Below, in pieces: positions 1 through 6,625 of a DNA stretch of 8,290 bases. Each line of letters starts with the position of its first letter. Within the stretch, counting starts at the first letter, position 1. The DNA comes from Acidobacteriota bacterium. GTDB lineage: Bacteria > Acidobacteriota > Thermoanaerobaculia > Multivoradales > SZUA-115. The notes beneath the pieces are model-generated. The model saw only the letters and a list, made by a program, of their open reading frames with translations. It searched no databases and was not told where the DNA came from. The position numbers were made by a program, and so were the translations under genes. The stretch covers positions 1-8,290 of the forward strand of contig QIHU01000033.1 in the NCBI GenBank assembly GCA_003231035.1. Reading direction: 5' to 3'.

Positions 1-344
1 GTCGCGGCGATCTGTTGAGACAGGTTGGCCAAGCGGAAGTTGGTGTCTTCCAGTTTGGACTCCAGCTGCTCAATCTGGCCGGAAAGGGCCTCTAGCCGAA
101 GCTGCATGTCCGCTTCCGACTTGACCAAAGAATCACGTTGCTCGGTGATTTTGCTTCCCAGGTTTTCGACTTCGCTCTTGCTCGGCGCCTGCATTTGCGC
201 TTGCAGCATCTGGCGTTGAATCTCGGAAAGTTGACCCTGAATAGCCTCGATGTCTTGGCTAGATACGCAGCCGATGGACAACAAACCGAGAAGTGCGACG
301 AGGACGGCCGCACCTCTCCTGACGATGGGCAACGCTACGACCAT
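1..344 (-). CDS. cpoB: Tol-Pal system protein CpoB/YbgF, N-terminal part (3' end outside window)
   Basis: Last gene in view of the tol-pal operon, 31 bases after pal; the first 114 codons are present. The protein starts MVVALPIVRRG and has a hydrophobic stretch at residues 12-25 ending in LLSIGC, so it looks like a lipoprotein with acylated Cys26. Residues about 30-114 are rich in Q, E, L, K and A with heptad-like spacing and few helix breakers: a coiled coil, as in the trimerising N-terminal part of CpoB. The TPR domain expected downstream is off the window. In E. coli, CpoB coordinates PBP1B activity with Tol during outer-membrane constriction. Identity rests on position after pal plus the signal/coiled-coil layout. 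The ATG at 344 is chosen. An in-frame GTG at 353, directly after an in-frame stop, is possible (three more residues). Neither has a good Shine-Dalgarno, so translation may be coupled to pal. Confidence 0.82.
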   Translation of the reverse strand, partial: MVVALPIVRRGAAVLVALLGLLSIGCVSSQDIEAIQGQLSEIQRQMLQAQMQAPSKSEVENLGSKITEQRDSLVKSEADMQLRLEALSGQIEQLESKLEDTNFRLANLSQQIAA

Positions 345-375
345 GGCACTCACTAGCGGTGATCTACCTTGCAGC

Positions 376-930
376 TCACTTGCGCCCGGTGATAACCATG
401 TGTGCCCGACGGTTGCGCCACCAGCAACTCTCGTCGCTCATCGTGCAGACCGGCCGTTCCTCGCCGTAGGTAATGGTTTTCATCGACATCTTGGAGACGC
501 CGAGGCTGACCATGTAGTCCTCAGCGGTGGTCGACTCGTTGGTTCCACGCTCATCGCAATGACCTTCGATGGTCACGGTGAACTGCGGATGGGTCTTGAG
601 GAACTGCGCGTTCTTGGCCAGCTTCTCGCGTGCCTCATCCCGCAGGTCGCTCTGATCGAGTTCGAAGTGAACATCGGGGCTAAATCCCAGCCGATGCGCT
701 TCTTCGTTTACCTGCCGCATGTTGTCGGAATCGAGCGGATCGACTTCGACTTGATCATCGACCACATCGACCGGCTCGGCGACTTCCTGCGGCGGAGCGG
801 GAGGAGGCTTGATCGGATCTGCTTTCATCTCGATCGGTGTCGGTGGCGGTTCGGGTGGCTTTTTCGGGCAGCCAGTGAACACCAAAGCTAAAATCGGCAA
901 CAATACCCACGCCATCCGCTTGCGGATCAT
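376..930 (-). CDS. pal: Peptidoglycan-associated lipoprotein Pal, with a shortened OmpA-like domain
   Basis: A 184-residue outer-membrane lipoprotein that tethers the outer membrane to peptidoglycan and binds TolB. The signal peptide at residues 1-20 ends at LVFTGC, giving lipidated Cys21 (Phe at -3 is slightly unusual). Residues 22-60 form a Pro-rich linker. The OmpA-like domain runs from about 85 to 182: VHFELDQSDLR (87-97), TVTIEGHCDERGTNE (118-132), TYGEERPVCT (154-163) and WRNRRAH (171-177). Between GTNE (ends at 132) and VSLG (from 141) only eight residues are found. Pal proteins usually have about seventeen there, including the YNLALGxRRA helix whose arginine helps bind the peptide stem. 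The translation is in frame throughout, so this is a short deletion or a real divergence, not a frameshift. The start at 930 has AGGAGA nine bases upstream; an upstream in-frame ATG at 1038 would place 36 non-signal residues before the signal and is rejected. Confidence 0.93.
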   Translation of the reverse strand: MIRKRMAWVLLPILALVFTGCPKKPPEPPPTPIEMKADPIKPPPAPPQEVAEPVDVVDDQVEVDPLDSDNMRQVNEEAHRLGFSPDVHFELDQSDLRDEAREKLAKNAQFLKTHPQFTVTIEGHCDERGTNESTTAEDYMVSLGVSKMSMKTITYGEERPVCTMSDESCWWRNRRAHMVITGRK

Positions 931-1104
931 GCTCAAGTCTCCTGTAAAGTCTTCGAAAGCTCTTGGAACTTGTTTCTGTTGTGTGCGGGGCGAAATTAAA
1001 TAGCTGCCCCAAGCGCCATACCCTAGCAGAGAATTCACCTTTCCGCTAGCCCTTGAGAGCCCCTAAGCCATGAAAAATCAACGTCTTCGGAGAATCGAGG
1101 TCGG
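931..1104. other. tolB-pal intergenic region, 174 bp
   Basis: Longest gap inside the tol-pal operon. An in-frame ATG at 1038 would extend pal upstream, but the encoded residues do not look like Pal and the lipoprotein signal fixes the start at 930. The gap is locally AT-rich and contains an inverted repeat at 987-1010 (listed separately). I found no hairpin followed by a T-run that would mark a terminator after tolB, and no convincing -35 box. The size of the gap leaves room for an internal promoter for pal-cpoB, but this is inference. Confidence 0.5.
987..1010. repeat. Short inverted repeat around an AT-rich core upstream of pal
   Basis: GGGGC at 987-991 pairs with GCCCC at 1006-1010 around a 14-base core. 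Read on the pal strand the core contains TATTTAAT, which could act as a -10 element. No acceptable -35 hexamer sits 16-18 bp upstream (best is TAGGGT). It could be a regulator site or a weak RNA hairpin. It lies 57-80 bases upstream of the pal start. Confidence 0.35.
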
Positions 1105-2532
1105 TCAGGGCAGGTAGGGCGACCAACTCGGCGATTCGTTGTTGCCCTTGCGGGTGAGTTGGCGCAGGCCACCCCCGGTTTCGGCGTCGATGACCCAAAT
1201 CTGCTTGCTACTACCTCGTTGGTGGACGAAAACGATGCGGCGCCCATCCGGCGAGAAGGTTGGATCTTCGTGGTTGCCCGGTCCGCTGGTGAGGAGCCGG
1301 GTTTCGAGAGTTACGACATCGGTTACCGCGATCTGGAAGCGGCCCTTCCGGCGGCTGGAATAGGCGATGCGCGTGCCATCGGGACTCCAGGTGGCGTTGT
1401 CGTTGTAGCTTCCCTGGAGGCTGACTCTGCGCACATTGGCCCCTTCCGGATCCATGGTGTAGATCTGGGGGCTACCGCCGCGGCTCGAGGTGAAGGCGAT
1501 GGCGCCGCCTTGGGGACTCCAGGCGGGGTTGGTATCGATGGCACGCGAGTCGGTCAGTCTTCGGCGCTGGGCGCCGGAGCGGTCGGCGACGAAGACGTCG
1601 ATATTGCCGTCCGTGCTGCGGCCGAAGGCGATGCGCTTGCCGTCGGGGGACAATGTGGGGGTGGCATTGAAGTTGCCGTCGGTCACCAATGCCTGTTTGG
1701 CGCCGGTCTTGGCATCGGCCCAGTAGATCCCGGGGAAGCCGCCGACGAAGGAGGTGTAGGCGAAACCGCTGCCGTCCCAGCTCCAGGCTGGGGAGAGCGA
1801 GGTGGATCGGTGAGCGGTCATGCGCCGCAAATTGGCGCCGTCCCAGTCCATGAAGTAGATCTCTTTGCGCCCTTTTTCGGCTCGATCAGAGACGAAAGCG
1901 ATGCGGGTGAGCCCCAACCCTGGCTTGCCGGTCAAGAAGCGGACCACCTCGTCGGCGAAGGTGTGGGCGATGCGCCGGGCGCTAGTGAAGGAGCCGCGGT
2001 AGCGCTTGCCGAGGATGGAGTCGCCCCCGGATAGGTCGATCAGTCGACCTTCAAGGACGATGCGCTCGCCCTGCCGAGAGAGTTTGCCGGAGAGGAGCAT
2101 CTCATTGCCCAGCGAGCGATATTGCTCGTAGTCACGGGCTTTGTCGCCGCTCAGAGTCACTACGCGCAGGGCCGCCGGGCCCTGGATCTCGAAGACGCCC
2201 GAATCCAACAAGTCGGCCCGCAGTACTTGATCCAGAACATCTGCCGCTTCGGCGGCGCTTCCCACCAGCTGTGCTCGGCCCTCCAGCGGGGGAACGGCCA
2301 AGCGGATGCGGCCCCGTTGGTTGCCGGTCAGTTCGGCGACTACATCGGTTTGCGGCTGGGGCGTGGCTGGTTCCATCGCATCGGGGGAGGGCTCGGCCGG
2401 AGGTTGGGCGAAACCGGTCCACGCCGGGGCCACGGCCAGGGTCAGGGCGACTAGGGAGACCAGAGTGGCGAGGTGAAGCCGGGGCAGCGCTGCGCCTCGG
2501 CGGGTGTCCAAGGGCGGGGTGGATCTGCTCAT
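1105..2532 (-). CDS. tolB: Tol-Pal system translocation protein TolB
   Basis: A 475-residue periplasmic protein that shuttles between Pal and the TolA/TolQR motor. The signal peptide covers about residues 1-42 (hydrophobic LATLVSLVALTLAVAPA, likely cut after GFA). A Pro-rich stretch follows at 43-62. The TolB N-terminal alpha/beta domain spans about 74-202 (IRLAVPPLEG, then LLDSGVFEI and LLSGKLSRQG). A six-bladed WD40-like (PD40) propeller spans about 208-475, each blade showing the pattern sPaWSPDGxxIAFxS: IAFVSDR 211-217, FAYTSF 257-262, IAFGRS 301-306, IAFTSS 345-350, IAYSSR 389-394 and IVFVHQ 433-438. Length is slightly above the roughly 430 usual for the family because of the long signal and linker. 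The start at 2532 has AAGG six bases upstream; a longer in-frame start at 2793 would overlap the tolA-like gene and is rejected. It follows that gene by 47 bases. Confidence 0.95.
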   Translation of the reverse strand: MSRSTPPLDTRRGAALPRLHLATLVSLVALTLAVAPAWTGFAQPPAEPSPDAMEPATPQPQTDVVAELTGNQRGRIRLAVPPLEGRAQLVGSAAEAADVLDQVLRADLLDSGVFEIQGPAALRVVTLSGDKARDYEQYRSLGNEMLLSGKLSRQGERIVLEGRLIDLSGGDSILGKRYRGSFTSARRIAHTFADEVVRFLTGKPGLGLTRIAFVSDRAEKGRKEIYFMDWDGANLRRMTAHRSTSLSPAWSWDGSGFAYTSFVGGFPGIYWADAKTGAKQALVTDGNFNATPTLSPDGKRIAFGRSTDGNIDVFVADRSGAQRRRLTDSRAIDTNPAWSPQGGAIAFTSSRGGSPQIYTMDPEGANVRRVSLQGSYNDNATWSPDGTRIAYSSRRKGRFQIAVTDVVTLETRLLTSGPGNHEDPTFSPDGRRIVFVHQRGSSKQIWVIDAETGGGLRQLTRKGNNESPSWSPYLP

Positions 2533-2579
2533 CGAGTGCCTTTCGGGGGAAGGAGGTTCGGAGATGGGAACACGATCTC

Positions 2580-3317
2580 TCAGCGCACGATCAGGGTGAC
2601 TGTAAGGGTATCTTTCCGGTAGCTGGCGGGCAGCGGTAGCAAGGGGCTGGCGTTGCGTATCGCCCTGGTGGCCGCGAGGTCGAAGCCGTGGTGGCCCGAG
2701 GATTCCTTCAGCTCCAGTTCGCCAATCTCGCCGTTGCGCCGCACGGTGAAGGTGAGGACGGAGCGAATGTCGCCAGCGGCGGGGCGTACCCACTGGGAGT
2801 GAATCATCGCCAACATGCGGTTGACGTAGTAGTCGTGGCGGAAGTCGGCGTCGATTCCCGCTACTTCCGCGCCAAACTCGGAGGCACCGAAGGCGCTGCC
2901 CCGCGGCGAGCCTTGGCGTTGGGCCGGTGGATTGTCGGCCGAGGCGGGAGAGGGCGCCGCCGGTTGGGAGTCACTGGGCGCTGGCTCCGCTTTCGTCGGT
3001 TTGGACGGCGAGGGTTCCGGCTGAACGGGCTCCGGCTGGGTGGGTTCAGCCTCGATGGGTTCCGGCTCCGGTTCGGGTTTCGAGATCTGTGGTCGCGGTG
3101 GGCGCTGCCGTGGTTGGCGTACTCCCAGTGCCTGCAAGGGGACGAGGTTGACCGAGACGATCTCGAGCGGCTCCGGTTCTCGCCGGGTCGGAGAGAGGAA
3201 GACGGTGGCGAGAAGGAGGAGGTGCAGGAGTAGCGCCGCGACGAATCCGAGCCCGCGGCCATGGTTGGCCAGGAGCCGCTTACGGTGGGCGAGGATCCCT
3301 TCGATCTGATCTTGCAT
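2580..3317 (-). CDS. tolA: TolA/TonB-family energy-transducing protein
   Basis: A 245-residue protein in the TolA position of the operon. A basic N-terminus is followed by one membrane helix at about residues 22-41 with an internal histidine (H32), as in TolA and TonB helices that contact TolQ-R or ExbB-D. Residues 47-135 are rich in Pro, Glu and Ser (PEPEPEPIEAEPTQPEP), a stiff TonB-like spacer across the periplasm. The C-terminal domain at about 158-245 is TonB/TolA-like: YYVNRMLAMIHSQW, LTFTVRRNGEIGELELKESS, FDLAATRAI and a final TLTVTLIVR. E. coli TolA is 421 residues with a long helical domain II, so this is a short, TonB-style version; the symbol is assigned from context. It begins 6 bases after the tolR stop, which suggests coupled translation. 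It should pass proton-motive energy from TolQR to TolB and Pal. Confidence 0.88.
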   Translation of the reverse strand: MQDQIEGILAHRKRLLANHGRGLGFVAALLLHLLLLATVFLSPTRREPEPLEIVSVNLVPLQALGVRQPRQRPPRPQISKPEPEPEPIEAEPTQPEPVQPEPSPSKPTKAEPAPSDSQPAAPSPASADNPPAQRQGSPRGSAFGASEFGAEVAGIDADFRHDYYVNRMLAMIHSQWVRPAAGDIRSVLTFTVRRNGEIGELELKESSGHHGFDLAATRAIRNASPLLPLPASYRKDTLTVTLIVR

Positions 3318-3323
3318 CGAAGC

Positions 3324-3743
3324 CTATCGGCGCTTGCCACCTTGGGTGACCATGCCGATTTGGGTGACCCCGCCCTCGTGGAGCAGGTCGAGGACTTCGA
3401 TCACCTTGCCGTAAGCCACCTCTTTGTCACCTTTGAGAAAGACCCCCTTGTCGCCTCGATTTTCGAGGATTGGCAGCAGCCGTTCCACCAACTGGCTGGG
3501 GTGGACGGGAGTTTCCAGAATGTAGACCAAACCGTCGCGGTTGACCGAAAGGACGAGGGGGTTCTCGACCCTCATCGGCAGGTTCTCCGCGTTGGCCTGG
3601 GGCAGTTTGACCTCGATGCCCTGGTGGAGCATCGGCGCGGCGATCATGAAGACAATCAGGAGGACCAACATCACGTCGACCAACGGGGTGACGTTGATGT
3701 CGGCCATCAACAGGTCATCGTCGTCTTGGGATTTGAATGCCAT
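3324..3743 (-). CDS. tolR: ExbD/TolR-family proton channel subunit
   Basis: A 139-residue inner-membrane protein, the usual TolR length. A short acidic cytoplasmic start (QDDDD) is followed by ADINVTPLVDVMLVLLIVFMIA, one membrane helix at about residues 20-38. D23 is the conserved proton-carrying aspartate and has the same number as in E. coli TolR. The periplasmic domain follows (IEVKLPQA, LVLSVNRDG, VFLKGDKEVAYGKVIEVLDLLHEGGV). Together with TolQ it forms the channel that turns the proton gradient into motion of the TolA-like protein. It lies 70 bases after tolQ and 6 bases before the tolA-like gene. The Shine-Dalgarno before the ATG is weak (GAAGAA, 5 bases away), but no other start fits the family N-terminus. 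Confidence 0.95.
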   Translation of the reverse strand: MAFKSQDDDDLLMADINVTPLVDVMLVLLIVFMIAAPMLHQGIEVKLPQANAENLPMRVENPLVLSVNRDGLVYILETPVHPSQLVERLLPILENRGDKGVFLKGDKEVAYGKVIEVLDLLHEGGVTQIGMVTQGGKRR

Positions 3744-3813
3744 CGGGGTTCTTCAACGCGGCGACTCGCCGGTAAATTTCGTTTGCTGTTGGGGAGCAAG
3801 GATTGCGCCAAGC

Positions 3814-4608
3814 TCAGTTGAAGTTGCGCTCGGTGAGGTTGAGAAATTCATTGCTGAAGTCGTGGACCTGCAAGCGTAGCCGTCGCAGGCGGTTGGCGAG
3901 ATAGTTGTAGCCGATCAGCGCCGGGATGGCGGCGCCGAGGCCGGCGGCGGTGTTGATCAGAGCCTCGGCGATTCCGGGGGCGATGGTGTCCAGCGAGGTC
4001 GAGCCGCTGATCCCGATCTCCTGGAAGGCGACCATGATTCCCCAAACGGTGCCGAAGAGGCCGATGAAGGGGGTGGCGGAGGCGGTGGTGGCCAGGAAAG
4101 AGGTAGCCTTGGTCAGCTCGGCCAGTTCCGTGTTGGCGGCTCTCTCCAGGGTCCGTTCCACGCTGGCCAGCGAGCGGATTCGATAGCCGCCCTCGGGCGC
4201 GGCTTCGCTCGCCGCCATCGACTTGCGACTCTTGATCTGAGCGTCGATTTCGGCATAGCCAGCCTGAAAGACGCCGACCAACGGTGAAGACACCAGTTTG
4301 CCGCCCGCGGCGTTGACCTCGCTGAACCGTTTGCTGCGGTGGAAGGCGGCGAGGAAAAGCTCGCTATGCTTTTCGGCTCGGCGGAACTGGATCAGCTTCC
4401 AGGCGAGGATGGCCCAAGAGGCGAAGGAAAAGCCGACCAGAATGGCCAAGATGATCTTGGCCATCGGCCCCGAACGCATAAAGAATTCTAGGATCCCCGG
4501 CCCTTCGGGAGGGGAGGTCTGCGCCCACCAGGTCAGTGCGTTCGGGATGACGAACCCGTCTCCCGCCGGCCCGTTGAGGGCCGCGCCGATCATGCGAAAA
4601 CAAATCAT
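3814..4608 (-). CDS. tolQ: MotA/TolQ/ExbB-family proton channel subunit TolQ
   Basis: First gene of the operon, 264 residues. Three membrane segments are visible: about 49-72 (AKIILAILVGFSFASWAILA), 168-196 and 214-238. The second holds the family signature ATPFIGLFGTVWGIMVAF (178-195) and the third ALINTAAGLGAAIPALIGYN (216-235); both line the ring around TolR. A cytoplasmic loop with a charged segment lies between helices 1 and 2. It is somewhat longer than E. coli TolQ (230 residues) because about 45 residues precede helix 1. The ATG at 4608 has a strong GGAGG five bases upstream. A longer in-frame start at 4797 would run through the promoter region and encodes no membrane or signal features, so it is rejected. 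No ybgC precedes it, unlike in E. coli. Confidence 0.95.
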   Translation of the reverse strand: MICFRMIGAALNGPAGDGFVIPNALTWWAQTSPPEGPGILEFFMRSGPMAKIILAILVGFSFASWAILAWKLIQFRRAEKHSELFLAAFHRSKRFSEVNAAGGKLVSSPLVGVFQAGYAEIDAQIKSRKSMAASEAAPEGGYRIRSLASVERTLERAANTELAELTKATSFLATTASATPFIGLFGTVWGIMVAFQEIGISGSTSLDTIAPGIAEALINTAAGLGAAIPALIGYNYLANRLRRLRLQVHDFSNEFLNLTERNFN

Positions 4609-4654
4609 GGGTTCCTCCGCCCTTGGCCGGTGACGCGAACGCCGTTCGGGCGAA

Positions 4655-4683
4655 AAAGTAGCACGGTGGCCGGTGGCTGTCCA
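4655..4683 (-). promoter_or_regulatory. Candidate sigma-70-type promoter for the tol-pal operon
   Basis: On the minus strand, -35 TGGACA (4683-4678, five of six to consensus) is separated by 17 bp from -10 TACTTT (4660-4655), which is preceded by TGC, an extended -10. Transcription would start near 4648 and leave a leader of about 40 bases before the tolQ ATG, with GGAGG in place. Found by eye only. Confidence 0.55.
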
Positions 4684-4732
4684 CGGTACTCTGCTGAACC
4701 CTTGGCTCAGCTTTGCCGCGCCCCGCAATCGG

Positions 4733-4761
4733 TTGACGACACCGAGCGGCGAGCATACCCT
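4733..4761 (+). promoter_or_regulatory. Candidate promoter for etfBA
   Basis: -35 TTGACG (4733-4738, five of six) is followed after exactly 17 bp by TACCCT (4756-4761), which keeps the key T1, A2 and T6 of the -10 box. The start would fall near 4768, giving a leader of about 80 bases before etfB. The -10 is weak, so confidence is moderate. Confidence 0.45.
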
Positions 4762-4847
4762 TGGACTCCGTGGAACGCCGACCGCCTGAGAGTTCACCCA
4801 GGACGCGGCAAGGTTGAGTTTAGGATCGATTTTGGAGGAGCCCCCGT

Positions 4848-5642
4848 ATGCGTGTCGCGGTCTGTATGAAGCAAGTTCCAGATACCGAGGCGCGTCTACG
4901 CGTCCATCGGGACGGGAGCTGGATCGATGAAGAGGATTTGGCCTTCGTGATCAATGAGAGTGACGAATATGCTCTGGAAGAGGCGCTGAGAATCGCCGAG
5001 AAGAGCGGCGGAGAGGTTGTGGTCATCAGTCTTGGTCCCGAGCGGGTCAAGGAAGCGTTGCGCAAGGGGTTGGCCTTGGGGGCGGCGCGCGCCATTCACC
5101 TCAAGGATGAGGCATTCCTCGGTGGCGATGCTCTGGCGACCGGCAAGGCCCTGGCGGCGGCGATCGGGAAGGAAGAGTTCGATCTGGTTCTCACCGGCTC
5201 GCAGTCCGACGATGTGGGCTACGGCGGTACCGGATCGGTGGTCGCCGGCCACCTAGGGTGGCCACACGCCTGGCTGGTGATGGGAATCGAGATCGAAGAA
5301 GGCGGCGCCCACGCCAAGGTCACCCGCGAGATGGAGAGCGGCCTCAACGAGATCCTGCGCATCGCGCTACCCGCCGTCTTTGAGGTGCAAGCGGGGATCA
5401 ACCACCCGCGCTACGCCTCGCTCAAAGGAATCATGAAAGCCAAGCGCAAGCCGATGGCCGAGCCCACCCTGGAAGAGCTCGGACTCAATCCAGAAGGGGT
5501 CGGTAGTGCCGGGTCGCGCATTGAAGTGGTCTCGGTTGCCTTCCCCGAGAGCGGTGCGGGAGCCGAGATCATCGAAGGTGACCCCGAGGAGGCGGCTCAA
5601 GTCCTGGTGGACAAGCTGCGCAAGGAGGCGAAAGTACTGTGA
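4848..5642 (+). CDS. etfB: Electron transfer flavoprotein, beta subunit
   Basis: A 264-residue subunit that, with EtfA, carries electrons from acyl-CoA and related dehydrogenases to the quinone pool. The N-terminus MRVAVCMKQVPDTEARLRV starts the Rossmann-like fold. FVINESDEYALEEALRI (33-49) matches the family NxxDxxAxEEAlrl motif. QAGINHPRYASLKGIMKAKRKP (181-202) is the EtfB C-terminal signature and includes the recognition loop; L192 aligns with the conserved leucine that inserts into partner dehydrogenases. The nucleotide-binding segment reads TGSQSDDVGYGGTG (116-129), not the common DGDTxQVG or DDDxxxTGQ forms. The start has a strong GGAGGAG seven bases upstream. The final ATGTC-free stop TGA overlaps the GTG of etfA. 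No ETF:quinone oxidoreductase or dehydrogenase gene is in the window, so its partner is unknown. Confidence 0.95.
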   Translation: MRVAVCMKQVPDTEARLRVHRDGSWIDEEDLAFVINESDEYALEEALRIAEKSGGEVVVISLGPERVKEALRKGLALGAARAIHLKDEAFLGGDALATGKALAAAIGKEEFDLVLTGSQSDDVGYGGTGSVVAGHLGWPHAWLVMGIEIEEGGAHAKVTREMESGLNEILRIALPAVFEVQAGINHPRYASLKGIMKAKRKPMAEPTLEELGLNPEGVGSAGSRIEVVSVAFPESGAGAEIIEGDPEEAAQVLVDKLRKEAKVL

Positions 5643-6625
5643 AGATTTGGATTGTCCTAGAGCAGAAGGATGGAGAACTTCATCGCATGTCGCGCGAGGC
5701 GATCGCGGCCGCGCAGGGGTTGGCGGCGGCGACCGGCGGAGGATCCGTCGATGCGGTCCTGCTCGGCGGCGGTATCGCTACCCTGGCCGAGAAAGTTGCC
5801 GGTGGCTATGCGTTGGGCTCGGTGCGGGTGGCCGATCACCCCAATCTCGCCGCCTACACGCCTGGTGGGTACGTCGCGGCACTGAGTGCGGCGATCGCCG
5901 CCGCGGCGCCCGATTGGGTGGTCTTTCCCCATACCTACCAATCGGTGGACTACATGGCCCGTTTGGCGCAGGGGCTAGGTGCCGGTCTGCTGCCGGAGGT
6001 CACCGCCTTCGAAGAGGACGCGCAAGGCTTGCTCTTCAGCCGACCGGTCTTGGGCGGAAAGCTCGTTGCCAAGGTGCGGGTTCGCGGCGAAGGCACGATG
6101 TTGCTCTCGGTCCAGTCCGGCGCTTGGGCGGCGGAGAGTGCGCAGGCGGGCAGCGGCGAGCTGGTGACGCTCGACGGCGACCTCGCGGCGGCCAAGCCCG
6201 ACCGCGAGATTCTCGGGGTGGAAGAGGTCGGCGGCGAGCAGGTGGACCTGACCAAAGCGGAAGTCATCGTGGCCGCCGGGCGTGGGGTCGGCGGAGCCGA
6301 CAAGATGGGGGTGATCGAAGACCTCGCGGCGGCTCTCGGTGCCGAGATCGCGGCCAGCCGACCGGTGATCGACAATGGTTGGTTGCCCCGCGATCGTCAG
6401 ATCGGATCCAGCGGGCAGACGGTGGCGCCGAAGCTCTACATTGCCGCTGGTATCTCTGGAGCGATCCAGCACACCGTGGGAATGAAAGGCTCGGCGGTCG
6501 TCGTCGCGATCAACAAGGACCCGGGCGCGCCAATTTTTAGCCTCTCCAACTACGGGATCGTCGGCGATCTCCACGAGGTCTTGCCGGCACTTACCAAGGC
6601 GATTCGGCGGGCGAAGGAGTTATAG
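5639..6625 (+). CDS. etfA: Electron transfer flavoprotein, alpha subunit
   Basis: A 328-residue FAD-binding partner of EtfB. It starts at GTG within the overlap GTGA (4 bases shared with the etfB stop), with AAGGAGG ten bases upstream inside etfB; this points to coupled translation and equal subunit supply. The N-terminal domain at 1-190 (MKIWIVLEQKDGELHRMSREAI; FPHTYQSVDYMARLAQGLGAG) matches domain I. The C-terminal FAD domain is well conserved: AGRGVGGADKM (213-223), GSSGQTVAPKLYIAAGISGA (256-275), IQHTVGMKGS (276-285), VVAINKDPGAPIF (288-300) and NYGIVGDL (304-311). It reads S-N-Y where A-D-Y is common. Length is normal for the family. The gene ends 26 bases before a convergent gene. Confidence 0.96.
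   Translation: MKIWIVLEQKDGELHRMSREAIAAAQGLAAATGGGSVDAVLLGGGIATLAEKVAGGYALGSVRVADHPNLAAYTPGGYVAALSAAIAAAAPDWVVFPHTYQSVDYMARLAQGLGAGLLPEVTAFEEDAQGLLFSRPVLGGKLVAKVRVRGEGTMLLSVQSGAWAAESAQAGSGELVTLDGDLAAAKPDREILGVEEVGGEQVDLTKAEVIVAAGRGVGGADKMGVIEDLAAALGAEIAASRPVIDNGWLPRDRQIGSSGQTVAPKLYIAAGISGAIQHTVGMKGSAVVVAINKDPGAPIFSLSNYGIVGDLHEVLPALTKAIRRAKEL

Larger units (their letters stand above)
4609..4847. other. Divergent intergenic region between tolQ and etfB
   Basis: This 239-bp stretch carries no gene. It separates the two leftward and rightward operons and contains one candidate promoter for each direction, about 50 bp apart and not overlapping. I saw no clear shared operator palindrome. Confidence 0.75.

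Noticed and set aside
250..891. 213-codon open frame on the plus strand across pal
   Set aside because: It is antisense to pal, which has clear family motifs and a lipoprotein signal; the frame's translation resembles no family and is a product of high GC.
1159..2034. 291-codon open frame on the plus strand across tolB
   Set aside because: Low-complexity Gly/Ala/Val-rich translation opposite the TolB propeller repeats; a mirror of the repeated codons, with no ribosome binding site of note.
2533..2793. Longer tolB start at 2793
   Set aside because: It would add 87 residues overlapping the tolA-like gene and bury the signal peptide; the ATG at 2532 has a ribosome binding site and a normal signal.
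2990..3080. Repeats in the tolA-like gene as a CRISPR or mobile repeat
   Set aside because: They are imperfect codon repeats encoding the Pro-Glu spacer and keep the reading frame; no spacers or terminal repeats are present.
3261..3821. 186-codon open frame antisense to tolR
   Set aside because: Opposite to an intact TolR with the conserved membrane aspartate; rich in His and Asp from reverse-complemented hydrophobic codons.
5506..6540. 344-codon open frame on the plus strand overlapping etfB and etfA
   Set aside because: Its translation is dominated by Arg and Gly and resembles no family, while the etfA frame carries every ETF-alpha motif; it is an alternative-frame shadow.
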